A stretch of 6,855 nucleotides of DNA from SLLW01 sp964388615 (GTDB taxonomy: Bacteria > Bacteroidota > Rhodothermia > Balneolales > Natronogracilivirgulaceae), in NCBI GenBank assembly GCA_964388615.1, contig CAYMBG010000120.1, positions 1-6,855 on the forward strand, given 5' to 3'. The notes beneath the pieces are model-generated. The model saw only the letters and a list, made by a program, of their open reading frames with translations. It had not been told where the DNA came from and searched no databases. The position numbers were made by a program, and so were the translations under genes. Below, piece after piece: positions 1-6,604 of the stretch. Every line of letters starts with the position of its first letter. The stretch's first letter is position 1.

Positions 1-703
1 CCGTCATCATCAAGCCCCATGAATTGCCCACCAGGCCGCCTGCTCTTCGGGCCGTACCCGTACTTTCACCATGCACACTGCCCGTCGACCAGGAGTGCCT
101 GATCTCGGAATGCCTTGCATTGCCGATGATACCGCCGAGGTTCGAATCGCCAAACACCTCGATATCCGCCGAAACATAATGGATCAGGCTGTCGTCAACA
201 TAACCGGCCACCCCACCTGCATCATCATCAAAGGCTGTGACCTCGCCCGATACGAAAACATGTTCAATGTAACTCTCATGGGCATAACCGACCAGGCCGC
301 CGACATACCGGTTGCCTTCCACATCGCAATCCGAAAGTACGACATTGCGAATTACCGCGCCCTCAACATACCCGAAGAGCCCCTGGTAATTCACATCCGG
401 ATCGTAAACCGTCATATTCTCGATGGCATATCCCCCGCCGTCAAAAGTGCCGGTAAACGGATCATCGGAATCACCGATCGGGATCCAGGTTTGTTCCAAC
501 GGACCGACAGTCAGGTCAATATCTCCGATCTGGATAAAATGGCTGTCAACATGATTTCGGACACCATCCAGCTCATCTGCGCTCGAAACCTGCCAGGGGT
601 CCTCCGGCGAACCCTGTCCCCCTGCAAAATTGGCGATTGCTGAATGATTGAAAAGGCTGATCAGCAGCAGTACAATGGTCGAAAATGGCAATAACTTGTT
701 CAT
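1..703 (-). CDS. Secreted GLUG-repeat protein, partial (C-terminus beyond left edge)
   Basis: This minus-strand frame is open for 234 codons from ATG at 703-701 to the left edge, so the C-terminus is missing. A strong Shine-Dalgarno (GGAGGAGGG) sits just upstream and fixes the start. Residues 1-24 form a signal peptide with a hydrophobic core and likely cleavage after SAIA, so the protein is exported. Residues 42-65 resemble the usual lead-in of this family (SADELDGVRNHVDSHF, then GDIDL). PFTGTFDGGGYAIENMTV (82-99) and YQGLFGYVEGAVIRNV follow. After that come GLUG-type repeats with glycine cores GGLVG (135-139), GGVAG (163-167), GGIIG (190-194) and GGLVG (222-226), spaced 27-32 residues apart. 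Such repeats are known from bacterial surface or secreted proteins, where they probably form a beta-solenoid. Any catalytic or anchoring domain, such as a C-terminal sorting signal, would lie outside the window. The substrate or binding partner is unknown. Confidence 0.85.
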   Translation of the reverse strand, partial: MNKLLPFSTIVLLLISLFNHSAIANFAGGQGSPEDPWQVSSADELDGVRNHVDSHFIQIGDIDLTVGPLEQTWIPIGDSDDPFTGTFDGGGYAIENMTVYDPDVNYQGLFGYVEGAVIRNVVLSDCDVEGNRYVGGLVGYAHESYIEHVFVSGEVTAFDDDAGGVAGYVDDSLIHYVSADIEVFGDSNLGGIIGNARHSEIRHSWSTGSVHGESTGTARRAGGLVGNSWGLMMT

Positions 704-1086
704 GATTCCCTCCTCCGTTATCTGTCAGGTAGCATACGGCAAAAAATTACTCCTGGACCTGTTTATCAGGCCCATTGCTAAAGCTAAAGCCATCACTCAG
801 TTTATCCAGGCAACGATTACATGCCTTTGGAAATAATGTAACCGTTTTGCAACCGGCCTGACCTTATGTGATAACCCATTGAAAATAATGTGCTAAAAGA
901 AATACGTGCCACTGTGAAGCAATGCAAAGAGAATAATGCTCAAGTAATTTAGGGGAAAAAAGTAAAATAACGCTATAGAGACAGTTAATATTAGTTTTTT
1001 ATAATGCAACCGGATAACTCCCTCTTGAAAGTCAGAACAGGCCCGGGTATGATCCGGCAACCCTTATCCACAAGAGAAAGGACCCC
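704..1086. other. AT-rich intergenic region between divergent GLUG gene and MazG-like remnant
   Basis: This 383-bp stretch has no convincing gene; the short open frames in it carry no recognisable protein pattern. It must hold the leftward promoter of the GLUG-repeat gene, but I could not pick a convincing one. The rightward candidate promoter is listed separately. The part from about 830 to 1010 is clearly more AT-rich than the flanking coding sequence, and the heptamer AATAATG occurs there at 832, 884 and 932. No tRNA, riboswitch or transposon end was recognised. Confidence 0.6.
978..1005 (+). promoter_or_regulatory. Candidate sigma-70-type promoter upstream of MazG-like remnant
   Basis: A perfect TATAAT lies at 1000-1005, preceded by GAGACA at 978-983 (4 of 6 matches to TTGACA) with a 16-bp spacer. 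A transcript would start near 1012, leaving a leader of about 75 nt before the remnant's ATG at 1087. The -35 match is weak and the surroundings are AT-rich, so this may be fortuitous. Bacteroidota often use a different promoter consensus, which lowers confidence further. Confidence 0.3.
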
Positions 1087-1215
1087 ATGGAGGAGGTCAT
1101 TGAGATCCTGTTGAAATTCCTGAGCGACCACGAATGGGAGGAGTTTTACAATCCCAAAGATTTGGTAAATATCTTCAATATGGAAGCGGGTGAATTGCTG
1201 GAGCACATCTACTAA
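1087..1215 (+). pseudogene. Truncated MazG-like nucleotide pyrophosphohydrolase remnant
   Basis: An ATG with a modest ribosome-binding site (AGAAAGGA, about 5 nt upstream) opens a 42-residue frame beginning MEEVIEILLKF and ending EAGELLEHIY before TAA. It aligns without gaps to the N-terminus of the intact MazG-like protein at 6284-6604, with about 25 of 42 residues identical, including W17, NPKDL and EAGELLEH. It keeps the first metal-binding half of the MazG-like core (ExxE, E33 and E36). It stops before the second half (ExxD) and the remaining roughly 60 residues. It therefore cannot form the normal four-helix active site by itself and is most likely a decayed paralogue. The stop codon is 26 bp before the hairpin that follows katG on the opposite strand, so the missing 3' half appears replaced by the katG region. 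A functional micro-protein is possible but less likely. DNA-level divergence from the intact copy shows it is not a recent duplication. Confidence 0.75.
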
Positions 1216-1241
1216 GGTGCAAATGAGCTCAATACCGGTTA

Positions 1242-1273
1242 AAAGGTCTGGAGTTATACCACTCCAGACCTTT
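1242..1273 (-). terminator. Intrinsic terminator of katG (possibly bidirectional)
   Basis: A perfect 13-bp inverted repeat (AAAGGTCTGGAGT at 1242-1254 and its complement at 1261-1273) encloses a 6-nt loop. It lies 15 bp past the katG stop codon. Read on the minus strand, the stem ends in a short T run (TTTT over 1244-1241). Read on the plus strand, it ends in CCTTTAT, so it may also stop transcripts coming from the MazG-like remnant. The T tract is short, but the stem is strong and well placed between convergent reading frames. Confidence 0.75.
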
Positions 1274-1288
1274 ATAACGCGGCAGATA

Positions 1289-3484
1289 TCAATCCAGGTC
1301 GAATCGATCCAGGTTCATCACTTTGTCCCATGCTGCGACAAAGTCCTTCACGAACTTATCTTCGGCATCTTGACTTGCATAGACTTCAGCAAGGGCGCGC
1401 AGCTCGGAGTTTGAACCGTAGATCAGGTCGGCGCGGGTACCGGTCCATTTGGCTTTACCGGTTTTGCGGTCGCTACCCTCAAAGCGTTCCTCCTTATCCG
1501 AAGTCGCCTTCCAGGTCGTACCTAAATCAAGCAGATTCACAAAGAAGTCGTTGGTCAGCGCTTCCGGACGCCCGGTGAAGACGCCGTTTTGTGAGCCATC
1601 GTAATTGGTATTCAGCACGCGCATGCCACCCAGGAGAACCGTCATCTCGGGAGCCGTCAGGGTCAGCAGCTGCGCCTTGTCCACCAGCATTTCCTCTTGC
1701 GTGGTTTGATGATTGGGCTCAAAATAATTGCGGAATCCGTCCGCAGGCGGTTCAAGCCATTCGAAGGATTCCACATCTGTTTGATCCTGCGAGGCATCGG
1801 CACGTCCCGGAGTGAAGGGTACGGTCACATTATGACCCGCATCTTTGGCCGCCTTCTCGACTCCGGCGCATCCTCCCAGAACGATGAGGTCAGCCATGGA
1901 AACCTTTTTATTGCCCGATTGAGCACTGTTGAAATCCTTTTGTATACCTTCAAGCGTACTCAGCACTTTGGACAACTGAGCCGGATTATTGACTTTCCAA
2001 TCCTTTTGCGGAGCAAACCGTATCCGCGCTCCGTTGGCACCGCCCCGTTTGTCAGATCCGCGGAATGTGGATGCGGACGCCCAGGCGGTCGAAACCAGCT
2101 CAGAGACCGACAATCCCGAGTCAAGAATCCGGGACTTCAATTCGCCAATATCCTGTTCGTCAATCACATCATGGGTAACTTCAGGAATCGGATCCTGCCA
2201 CATCAGATCTTCCTCAGGAACTTCCGGTCCGACATAGCGTGCTTTGGGACCCATATCCCGGTGAGTGAGCTTGAACCATGCCCGGGCGAAGGCATCAGCG
2301 AACTCGTCGGGATTTTTATAAAAATGTCTTGAGATCTTCTCATAAGCCGGATCCACTTTCAGGGAAATATCCGTGGTAAGCATAAAAGGCGCATGCTTTT
2401 TGTCGGGATCGTGGGCATCCGGTACGAGCCCTTCGCCGGCACCGTCCTTGGGTCGCCACTGCCATTTTCCACCGGGACCTTTATGTTTTTCCCATTCATA
2501 CTCGAAAAGGTTCTTAAAAAAGTTGTTGGTCCATTGGATCGGGGTTTCGGTCCAGGCACCTTCCAGTCCGCTGGTAATGGTGTCGCCTCCTTTTCCACTG
2601 CCGTAGGAACTTTTCCAGCCCAGCCCCTGCTCTTCAATGGGGGCCGCCTCGGGCTCCGGACCAAGATGGTCTTCCGTAGAAGCGCTATGGGTTTTTCCGA
2701 AAGTATGTCCGCCGGCTATAAGCGCCACCGTTTCCTCGTCGTTCATGGCCATGCGGGCGAATGACTGCCGAATGAAATACGCCGCCTTTGCGGGATCCGG
2801 TTCGCCGTTCGGCCCTTCCGGATTCACGTAGATCAGTCCCATGTGATCGGCGCCGAGGGGCTTCTCAAGCTCACCTTCCTCGGTATGGCGCTGGTTGTCC
2901 AGCCACTCCCTTTCGGAACCCCAGTAGATATCTTCTTCGGGCTGCCAGATGTCCTCGCGTCCGCCTGCAAAACCGAAAGTCTTGAAGCCCATCGACTCCA
3001 GTGCAACATTACCGGCCAGGATCATCAGATCCGCCCAGGAAATATTCCGGCCATACTTTTGTTTAACCGGCCATAGCAACAGGCGTGACTTGTCAAGATT
3101 CACATTGTCGGGCCAGCTGTTCACGGGGGCAAAACGCTGATTGCCTGTGCCTCCGCCTCCGCGGCCATCAACCACCCGGTAGGTTCCGGCGCTGTGCCAG
3201 GCCATTCGAATCATCAAGGGGCCATAATGACCGTAATCCGCCGGCCACCACTCCTGGGAATCGGTCATCAGCTCACGGAGATCTCTCTTGACGGCATTCA
3301 GATCCAGTTTCTGAAACGCTTCCGCATAGTCAAAATCCTCGTCCATCGGATCGGACAAAGAGGAATGTTGACGAAGAATATTCAGATTCAGTTTGTTCGG
3401 CCACCAGTCGCGTTCTTTCGTGCCGCCACCGGCAGCTTCCCGCATAGAACCGCTGTGAAAAGGGCATTTACTTTCACTATTCAT
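1289..3484 (-). CDS. katG: Catalase-peroxidase KatG
   Basis: A cytoplasmic heme enzyme of 731 residues, the normal size for the family, that removes hydrogen peroxide by catalase and peroxidase reactions. The distal heme site is R93, W96 and H97 (in MIRMAWHSAGTYR). The proximal heme ligand is H260 (AGGHTFGKTH), with W311 and D372 as its expected partners. The Met-Tyr-Trp cross-link needed for catalase activity can be formed by W96, Y219 (YVNPEGPNG) and M245 (RMAMND), with spacing identical to Mycobacterium tuberculosis KatG. R409 (THRDMGP) matches the mobile catalytic arginine. The second, heme-free peroxidase-like domain fills roughly residues 430-731 and is complete, ending LDRFDLD. The N-terminus has the common KCPFH motif and no signal peptide. 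The ATG at 3484 has little Shine-Dalgarno signal but an A-rich leader. The gene appears monocistronic: it is followed at once by a strong hairpin, and the upstream same-strand gene has its own terminator. No PerR, OxyR or Fur gene lies in the window. Confidence 0.98.
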   Translation of the reverse strand: MNSESKCPFHSGSMREAAGGGTKERDWWPNKLNLNILRQHSSLSDPMDEDFDYAEAFQKLDLNAVKRDLRELMTDSQEWWPADYGHYGPLMIRMAWHSAGTYRVVDGRGGGGTGNQRFAPVNSWPDNVNLDKSRLLLWPVKQKYGRNISWADLMILAGNVALESMGFKTFGFAGGREDIWQPEEDIYWGSEREWLDNQRHTEEGELEKPLGADHMGLIYVNPEGPNGEPDPAKAAYFIRQSFARMAMNDEETVALIAGGHTFGKTHSASTEDHLGPEPEAAPIEEQGLGWKSSYGSGKGGDTITSGLEGAWTETPIQWTNNFFKNLFEYEWEKHKGPGGKWQWRPKDGAGEGLVPDAHDPDKKHAPFMLTTDISLKVDPAYEKISRHFYKNPDEFADAFARAWFKLTHRDMGPKARYVGPEVPEEDLMWQDPIPEVTHDVIDEQDIGELKSRILDSGLSVSELVSTAWASASTFRGSDKRGGANGARIRFAPQKDWKVNNPAQLSKVLSTLEGIQKDFNSAQSGNKKVSMADLIVLGGCAGVEKAAKDAGHNVTVPFTPGRADASQDQTDVESFEWLEPPADGFRNYFEPNHQTTQEEMLVDKAQLLTLTAPEMTVLLGGMRVLNTNYDGSQNGVFTGRPEALTNDFFVNLLDLGTTWKATSDKEERFEGSDRKTGKAKWTGTRADLIYGSNSELRALAEVYASQDAEDKFVKDFVAAWDKVMNLDRFDLD

Positions 3485-3595
3485 AATATTGCTTTTGGTC
3501 TTTTTTGATGAAGATTGATGTTCTTTTCAGCCGTATATATCCGGTTGATAATTTACGTTTTAGCAAATTCGCATGTACAAAATTCCCACTATCAG

Positions 3596-3623
3596 CCTGT
3601 CAGATAAGTTGATATCTGACAGG
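3596..3623. promoter_or_regulatory. Perfect inverted repeat upstream of katG, possible operator or leader hairpin
   Basis: CCTGTCAGATA at 3596-3606 is exactly complemented by TATCTGACAGG at 3613-3623, around a 6-nt centre. The dyad lies 112 bp before the katG start codon. Neither strand has a following T run, so it does not look like an intrinsic terminator, and the upstream gene already has one. A binding site for a dimeric regulator of katG, or a hairpin in the katG leader RNA, fits the position best. The regulator cannot be named from sequence: the repeat does not match the PerR or OxyR consensus I know. Confidence 0.5.
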
Positions 3624-3761
3624 GACCGGTCTAATCGATACGCCGGACGTGCAGTAGATTTCGGTTTCGCTATATCGCCTAAAACCAAAAAAACGGCATG
3701 TTAATGCAAAGGTAACACCTTGAAAAGGCGCAGGGTTTCAGCTTTCTTATCTGAACTGGAT

Positions 3762-3799
3762 AAAAAAAATGTCAATGGCATGGATTCATGCCATTGACA
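3762..3799 (-). terminator. Rho-independent terminator of the MamS/MamX-like gene
   Basis: A perfect 13-bp stem (TGTCAATGGCATG at 3770-3782 and its complement at 3787-3799) with a 4-nt loop is followed, on the minus strand, by eight T residues (A run at 3762-3769). This is a canonical intrinsic terminator. It lies about 30 bp past the most likely stop codon of the gene that enters the N gap, unless another gene is hidden in the gap. Confidence 0.88.
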
Positions 3800-3829
3800 G
3801 ACGGATTGGAACTGATTTTGTCCGGCCGG

Positions 3830-4384
3830 TCAAAACCGGAANNNNNNNNNNNNNNNNNNNNNNNNNNNNNNNNNNNNNNNNNNNNNNNNNNNNNNNNNNN
3901 NNNNNNNNNNNNNNNNNNNNNNNNNNNNNNNNNNNNNNNNNCTGCGATCTCCTGCCCAGAACGGCCTCAGATAGTCATCTCTCAACTGAACCGTGTGACT
4001 GTTCGCGGTGAAAGATTTGGCGATATAGTGATGGGCTTCCATCTGTTCGGTGCGAAAAACTTCCACCTCCAGGGTTTTTCCGGCCTCCAGGTTTTCTACA
4101 TAGGATGAGACGGCATTGGCGGCACCAAGGTGTACGTTAAGCGGCTCATCATACTCACCTGTTTCAATGAAAAGATGGGTGCCGATATAGGCATGTCCCG
4201 TCGTGTTTTCACAAGGTCCCGTTTCAATACGCAGCAATTCGCCGGTAACGGTTTCGACCGGCGGTTTTTCGGCCTCTCTGCCCATACCTGTCAGATCCCC
4301 CTGTCCTTTTTGCGCATTTGCGGGAAAAGCGGTCAGCAGAAGTAATCCTGCGAGTAATGTTGTAATACCGGTTGTGTAATTCAT
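3830..4384 (-). CDS. Exported MamS/MamX-domain-like protein, 3' end interrupted by assembly gap
   Basis: The start ATG at 4384 is preceded by GGAG at good spacing. Residues 1-24 form a signal peptide with likely cleavage at ANA|Q, so the protein is periplasmic or secreted. The mature part has the pattern VETVTGELLRIE (43-54), then GTHLFIET, NVHLGAA (83-89), a Leu/Val-rich stretch with AGKTLEVEVFR (101-111), YIAKSF and VQLRDDYLRPFWAG (132-145). This order, ending in LRD-x(4)-P-x-W, resembles the small beta-rich domain in MamS/MamX-related proteins. That domain also occurs in many non-magnetotactic bacteria, where its role is unknown. Here it does not imply magnetosomes. The frame is certain to residue 147, where the Ns begin. 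The stop at 3830-3832 assumes the 100-N length is real. It is plausible because family members end soon after this motif and a terminator follows. The gene lies 112 bp downstream of the amidase on the same strand, so co-transcription is possible. Confidence 0.7.
   Translation of the reverse strand: MNYTTGITTLLAGLLLLTAFPANAQKGQGDLTGMGREAEKPPVETVTGELLRIETGPCENTTGHAYIGTHLFIETGEYDEPLNVHLGAANAVSSYVENLEAGKTLEVEVFRTEQMEAHHYIAKSFTANSHTVQLRDDYLRPFWAGDRXXXXXXXXXXXXXXXXXXXXXXXXXXXXXXXXXXFRF
3842..3941. other. Assembly gap of 100 Ns
   Basis: Exactly 100 consecutive Ns, the conventional placeholder for a scaffold join of unknown length. It cuts the 3' end of the minus-strand gene starting at 4384. The reading frame to its left therefore cannot be inferred from the frame to its right. 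Confidence 0.97.
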
Positions 4385-4496
4385 AATAGCTCCATTCTAA
4401 AAAGTAAGTGAGATTGAAATGATATCTACTTCTTTAGACGTACCGGTAGCAAATAAGTTCAATCCATCCTTCGGAAAAAACGGGGAGCTCCTATTA

Positions 4497-6056
4497 TCAT
4501 TGGAAAGCCGGCACCATCCGGTGATTCGTTGCCTGCTCATAGGCGTAGGCTATTTCCAGCAGCACGGGCTCGCTCCATGCCCGGCCGAAAACGGACAGGC
4601 CCACCGGCAGTCCGTCGATCGATCCCATCGGCACGGTAATGACCGGATACCCGGCCCAGGCCGACGGCGAGCTGGATGAAATGCTGAAGTTATCCCCCAG
4701 GACGGGATCCGTTTTCCAGGCGGGGGAGCCGGTCACCGAGACAATGGCGTCGAGATTATGCCGGCTCATTACGCTGTCGATCCCCTGTTCCCGGCTGTAT
4801 TTCCGCATGTTTTCCAGCGCACTGATATAATCGGGATCATCAAGGCCTTCCATATCCGCCGCTGTAAGGATCAGGTCCCGGTCGAATCGGGCTGTTTCGG
4901 ACGGATCGTCACGGATTCGATCAGCCAGCTCCCGGATACTGTTGAGAGGCGCATCCGCCCCAAGTGACCCGAAATAGGAATTCAATCCGTCCTTGAATTC
5001 GTACAACAGCACCTGGAACCCGTCTCCACCAATATCTTCCGAGGCAATCCGGTCGATCTCGACGATCTCGGCCCCCAGGCTTTCGATCCGGTGTATTTCC
5101 TGCTGCACAAGGGTATCCACCCGAAAATGTTGTCCGATCGGTGCGGTGTAGAATCCTATGCGCTTGCCCTCCAGGCCGTCTTCGCTCAGAAACCGGGTAT
5201 AATCGCCATGTGCATGACCGTCGCTATCAAGCGTCATTTCGTCGCGTTCATCGGTGCCGGTCAGGGCGCCCAGCAAGATGGCCGCGTCCCGAACGGTGCG
5301 GGTCATAGGTCCGGCGCTATCCAGGGTATGGGAAATCGGGATGATGCCGGACCGGCTCCAGAGTCCGACAGTCGGTTTGAATCCGACGATACCAGTGGCG
5401 TTGGCCGGACATACGATCGAGCCGTTGGTTTCGGTACCCAGCGTGACCGTTGCCAGGTTGGCTGACGCGGCGGCGCCGGATCCCGAACTGGATCCGCACG
5501 GATTCCGGCTCAGTTCATAGGGATTGCGGACCTGGCCGCCCAGGCCACTCCATCCGCTCGAGGAAAAACTGCTGTGAAAATTGGCCCACTCGCTCAGGTT
5601 GGTTTTTCCAAGGATGATGGCGCCGGCTTCCCGGAGTTTTTCCACGATGAAGGCATCCTCCGGGGGGACAGATCCCTCCATGAAGCGCGATCCGGCCGTG
5701 GTGGGCATATCGTTGGTATCGATATTGTCCTTCAACAGCACAGGCACGCCGTGCAAAGGGCCGCGGCGGATCCCATCCTGAAGCTCCCGGTCCAGCGTCG
5801 CCGCCGTTTCCATAGCGCCGGGGTTGATAATCCGTATGGTATTAAGCTCCGGTCCCTGCCGGTCGACCGCTTCGATTCGGTCCAGATAGGCCTGAACCAC
5901 CTCCTGTACAGTGAATTCTCCGTTATCATAACCGGTGCGGAGTTCATCGATGGTGATCTCTTCGAGGTCGATCCGGTCGAAGGGCGGCGGTTGCGAAGGC
6001 CGGCCGCATCCCGCAACCAGGAAAATAACGATAATGGATAGTTGAAGGGGTCTCAT
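4497..6056 (-). CDS. Amidase-signature family lipoprotein
   Basis: A 519-residue enzyme of the amidase signature family, which hydrolyses carboxamide bonds; the substrate cannot be told from sequence. The Ser-cisSer-Lys triad is visible: K109 (VLLKDNIDT), S191 (NPCGSSSGSGAA) and nucleophile S213 (GTETNGSIVCPA). GTETNGS differs slightly from the common GSDTGGS but keeps the serine. The C-terminal part continues normally (AGYPVITVPMG, then GLPVGLSVFG) and ends at a TGA. I chose the ATG at 6056 because it gives a short hydrophobic signal with lipobox VAGC (Cys17), so the protein is probably anchored to a membrane facing the periplasm. The frame stays open upstream to an ATG at 6233, but that would add 59 residues that bury the lipobox. 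The Shine-Dalgarno signal is weak at every candidate start. The gene is divergent from the MazG-like gene, with 227 bp between start codons. No terminator is evident after it, so transcription may continue into the exported-protein gene. Confidence 0.92.
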   Translation of the reverse strand: MRPLQLSIIVIFLVAGCGRPSQPPPFDRIDLEEITIDELRTGYDNGEFTVQEVVQAYLDRIEAVDRQGPELNTIRIINPGAMETAATLDRELQDGIRRGPLHGVPVLLKDNIDTNDMPTTAGSRFMEGSVPPEDAFIVEKLREAGAIILGKTNLSEWANFHSSFSSSGWSGLGGQVRNPYELSRNPCGSSSGSGAAASANLATVTLGTETNGSIVCPANATGIVGFKPTVGLWSRSGIIPISHTLDSAGPMTRTVRDAAILLGALTGTDERDEMTLDSDGHAHGDYTRFLSEDGLEGKRIGFYTAPIGQHFRVDTLVQQEIHRIESLGAEIVEIDRIASEDIGGDGFQVLLYEFKDGLNSYFGSLGADAPLNSIRELADRIRDDPSETARFDRDLILTAADMEGLDDPDYISALENMRKYSREQGIDSVMSRHNLDAIVSVTGSPAWKTDPVLGDNFSISSSSPSAWAGYPVITVPMGSIDGLPVGLSVFGRAWSEPVLLEIAYAYEQATNHRMVPAFQ

Positions 6057-6204
6057 CGGTTTCAGTTTGAGTGAATGGTTGGGGAAACGCCGTGAAGATT
6101 CGGGGCCATATCGGCGGTAATAATATATGATGAATATTCCGCTCATCCAGGGGCTGAATACGGGGTGAGTGAAGCTGCTGCAGCTCAGCATCAAAAACGT
6201 AAGC

Positions 6205-6233
6205 TTGAAAATTGCAGCCATCCCGTTTATCAT
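6205..6233 (+). promoter_or_regulatory. Near-consensus promoter of the MazG-like gene
   Basis: TTGAAA (6205-6210, 5 of 6 to consensus) and TATCAT (6228-6233, 5 of 6) are separated by exactly 17 bp. Transcription would start near 6240, giving a leader of about 44 nt before the ATG at 6284. The leader has no evident Shine-Dalgarno. The fit to the sigma-70 consensus is good, but promoter use in this lineage is not known. Confidence 0.6.
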
Positions 6234-6283
6234 GTCAGAGCCCTTTTTATCCGATATCCCTCTTCAGAAATTACTCGTATCTC

Positions 6284-6604
6284 ATGGAAGAAATCATTGA
6301 CGCTCTCATCAAATTCCGGAACGATCGCGACTGGGAGCAGTTTCACAACCCCAAGGATCTGGCGGTCGCCCTGAACGTCGAAGCAGGCGAACTGCTCGAG
6401 CACTTCTTGTGGAAGCAACCGGAGGATGCGTCGAAGGAGAAGGTCAAAGAGGAGCTGGCCGACATATTCGCCTATGCCTTCCTGCTGGCCGAGAAGTACG
6501 ATTTTGATGTAAAAGAGATCGTCCTGGAGAAAATCAAATCCAACGACCGCAAGTATCCGGTGGAGAAAGCAAAGGGCACGGCCCGAAAGTACACGGAGCT
6601 TTAA
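6284..6604 (+). CDS. MazG-like / RS21-C6-type nucleotide pyrophosphohydrolase
   Basis: A 106-residue all-alpha protein of the MazG-like superfamily, whose members split NTPs or dNTPs (often modified or non-canonical ones) to the monophosphate and pyrophosphate in the cytoplasm. The Mg-binding core is complete: E33-x-x-E36 (EAGELLEH) and E57-x-x-D60 (EELADIFAYAFLLAEKY). The C-terminal KIKSNDRKYPVEKAKGTARKY is typical of the small single-domain group related to RS21-C6/dCTPase. W17 and NPKDL near the N-terminus fit that group. The exact substrate is an inference: dCTP-type nucleotides are known for relatives. The ATG at 6284 is chosen because the family begins at MEEII; the frame extends 24 codons upstream, but those residues overlap the promoter and look non-coding. 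A truncated paralogue lies at 1087-1215. The gene is convergent with the receptor gene to its right, and no clear terminator lies in the 100 bp between them. Confidence 0.93.
   Translation: MEEIIDALIKFRNDRDWEQFHNPKDLAVALNVEAGELLEHFLWKQPEDASKEKVKEELADIFAYAFLLAEKYDFDVKEIVLEKIKSNDRKYPVEKAKGTARKYTEL

Larger units (their letters stand above)
3485..3829. other. Non-coding region upstream of katG
   Basis: About 345 bp without a credible gene. From right to left it holds the terminator of the preceding minus-strand gene (3762-3799), then a long spacer with a perfect dyad at 3596-3623, then an AT-rich leader running into katG. The katG promoter must lie between about 3760 and 3490. I could not identify convincing -35/-10 boxes, nor a clear PerR or OxyR operator. 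A small 5-bp hairpin at 3708-3720 (AAGGT, AAC, ACCTT) has no T tract and is probably chance. Confidence 0.6.

Noticed and set aside
71..643. A 190-codon plus-strand open frame over the left end
   Set aside because: It is the antisense shadow of the GLUG-repeat gene, which has a signal peptide, a ribosome-binding site and family motifs on the minus strand.
1213..1236. Similarity between the sequence after the MazG-like remnant stop and 4443-4466 (GCAAATRAGYTCAAT), considered as insertion-site repeats flanking katG
   Set aside because: Only 13 of 15 bases match; several such matches are expected by chance in a window of this size, and the positions do not bound a clean inserted unit.
1697..2332. 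A 211-codon plus-strand frame inside katG
   Set aside because: It lies antisense to well-conserved KatG coding sequence and shows no recognisable protein pattern of its own.
4484..4491. Palindrome GGAGCTCC followed by a T run on the minus strand, as a terminator for the amidase
   Set aside because: The palindrome has no room for a loop, so it cannot form a normal terminator hairpin.
6122..6127. TATATT on the minus strand as the -10 box of the amidase
   Set aside because: No acceptable -35 box lies 16-18 bp upstream; the region is AT-rich and the match may be chance.
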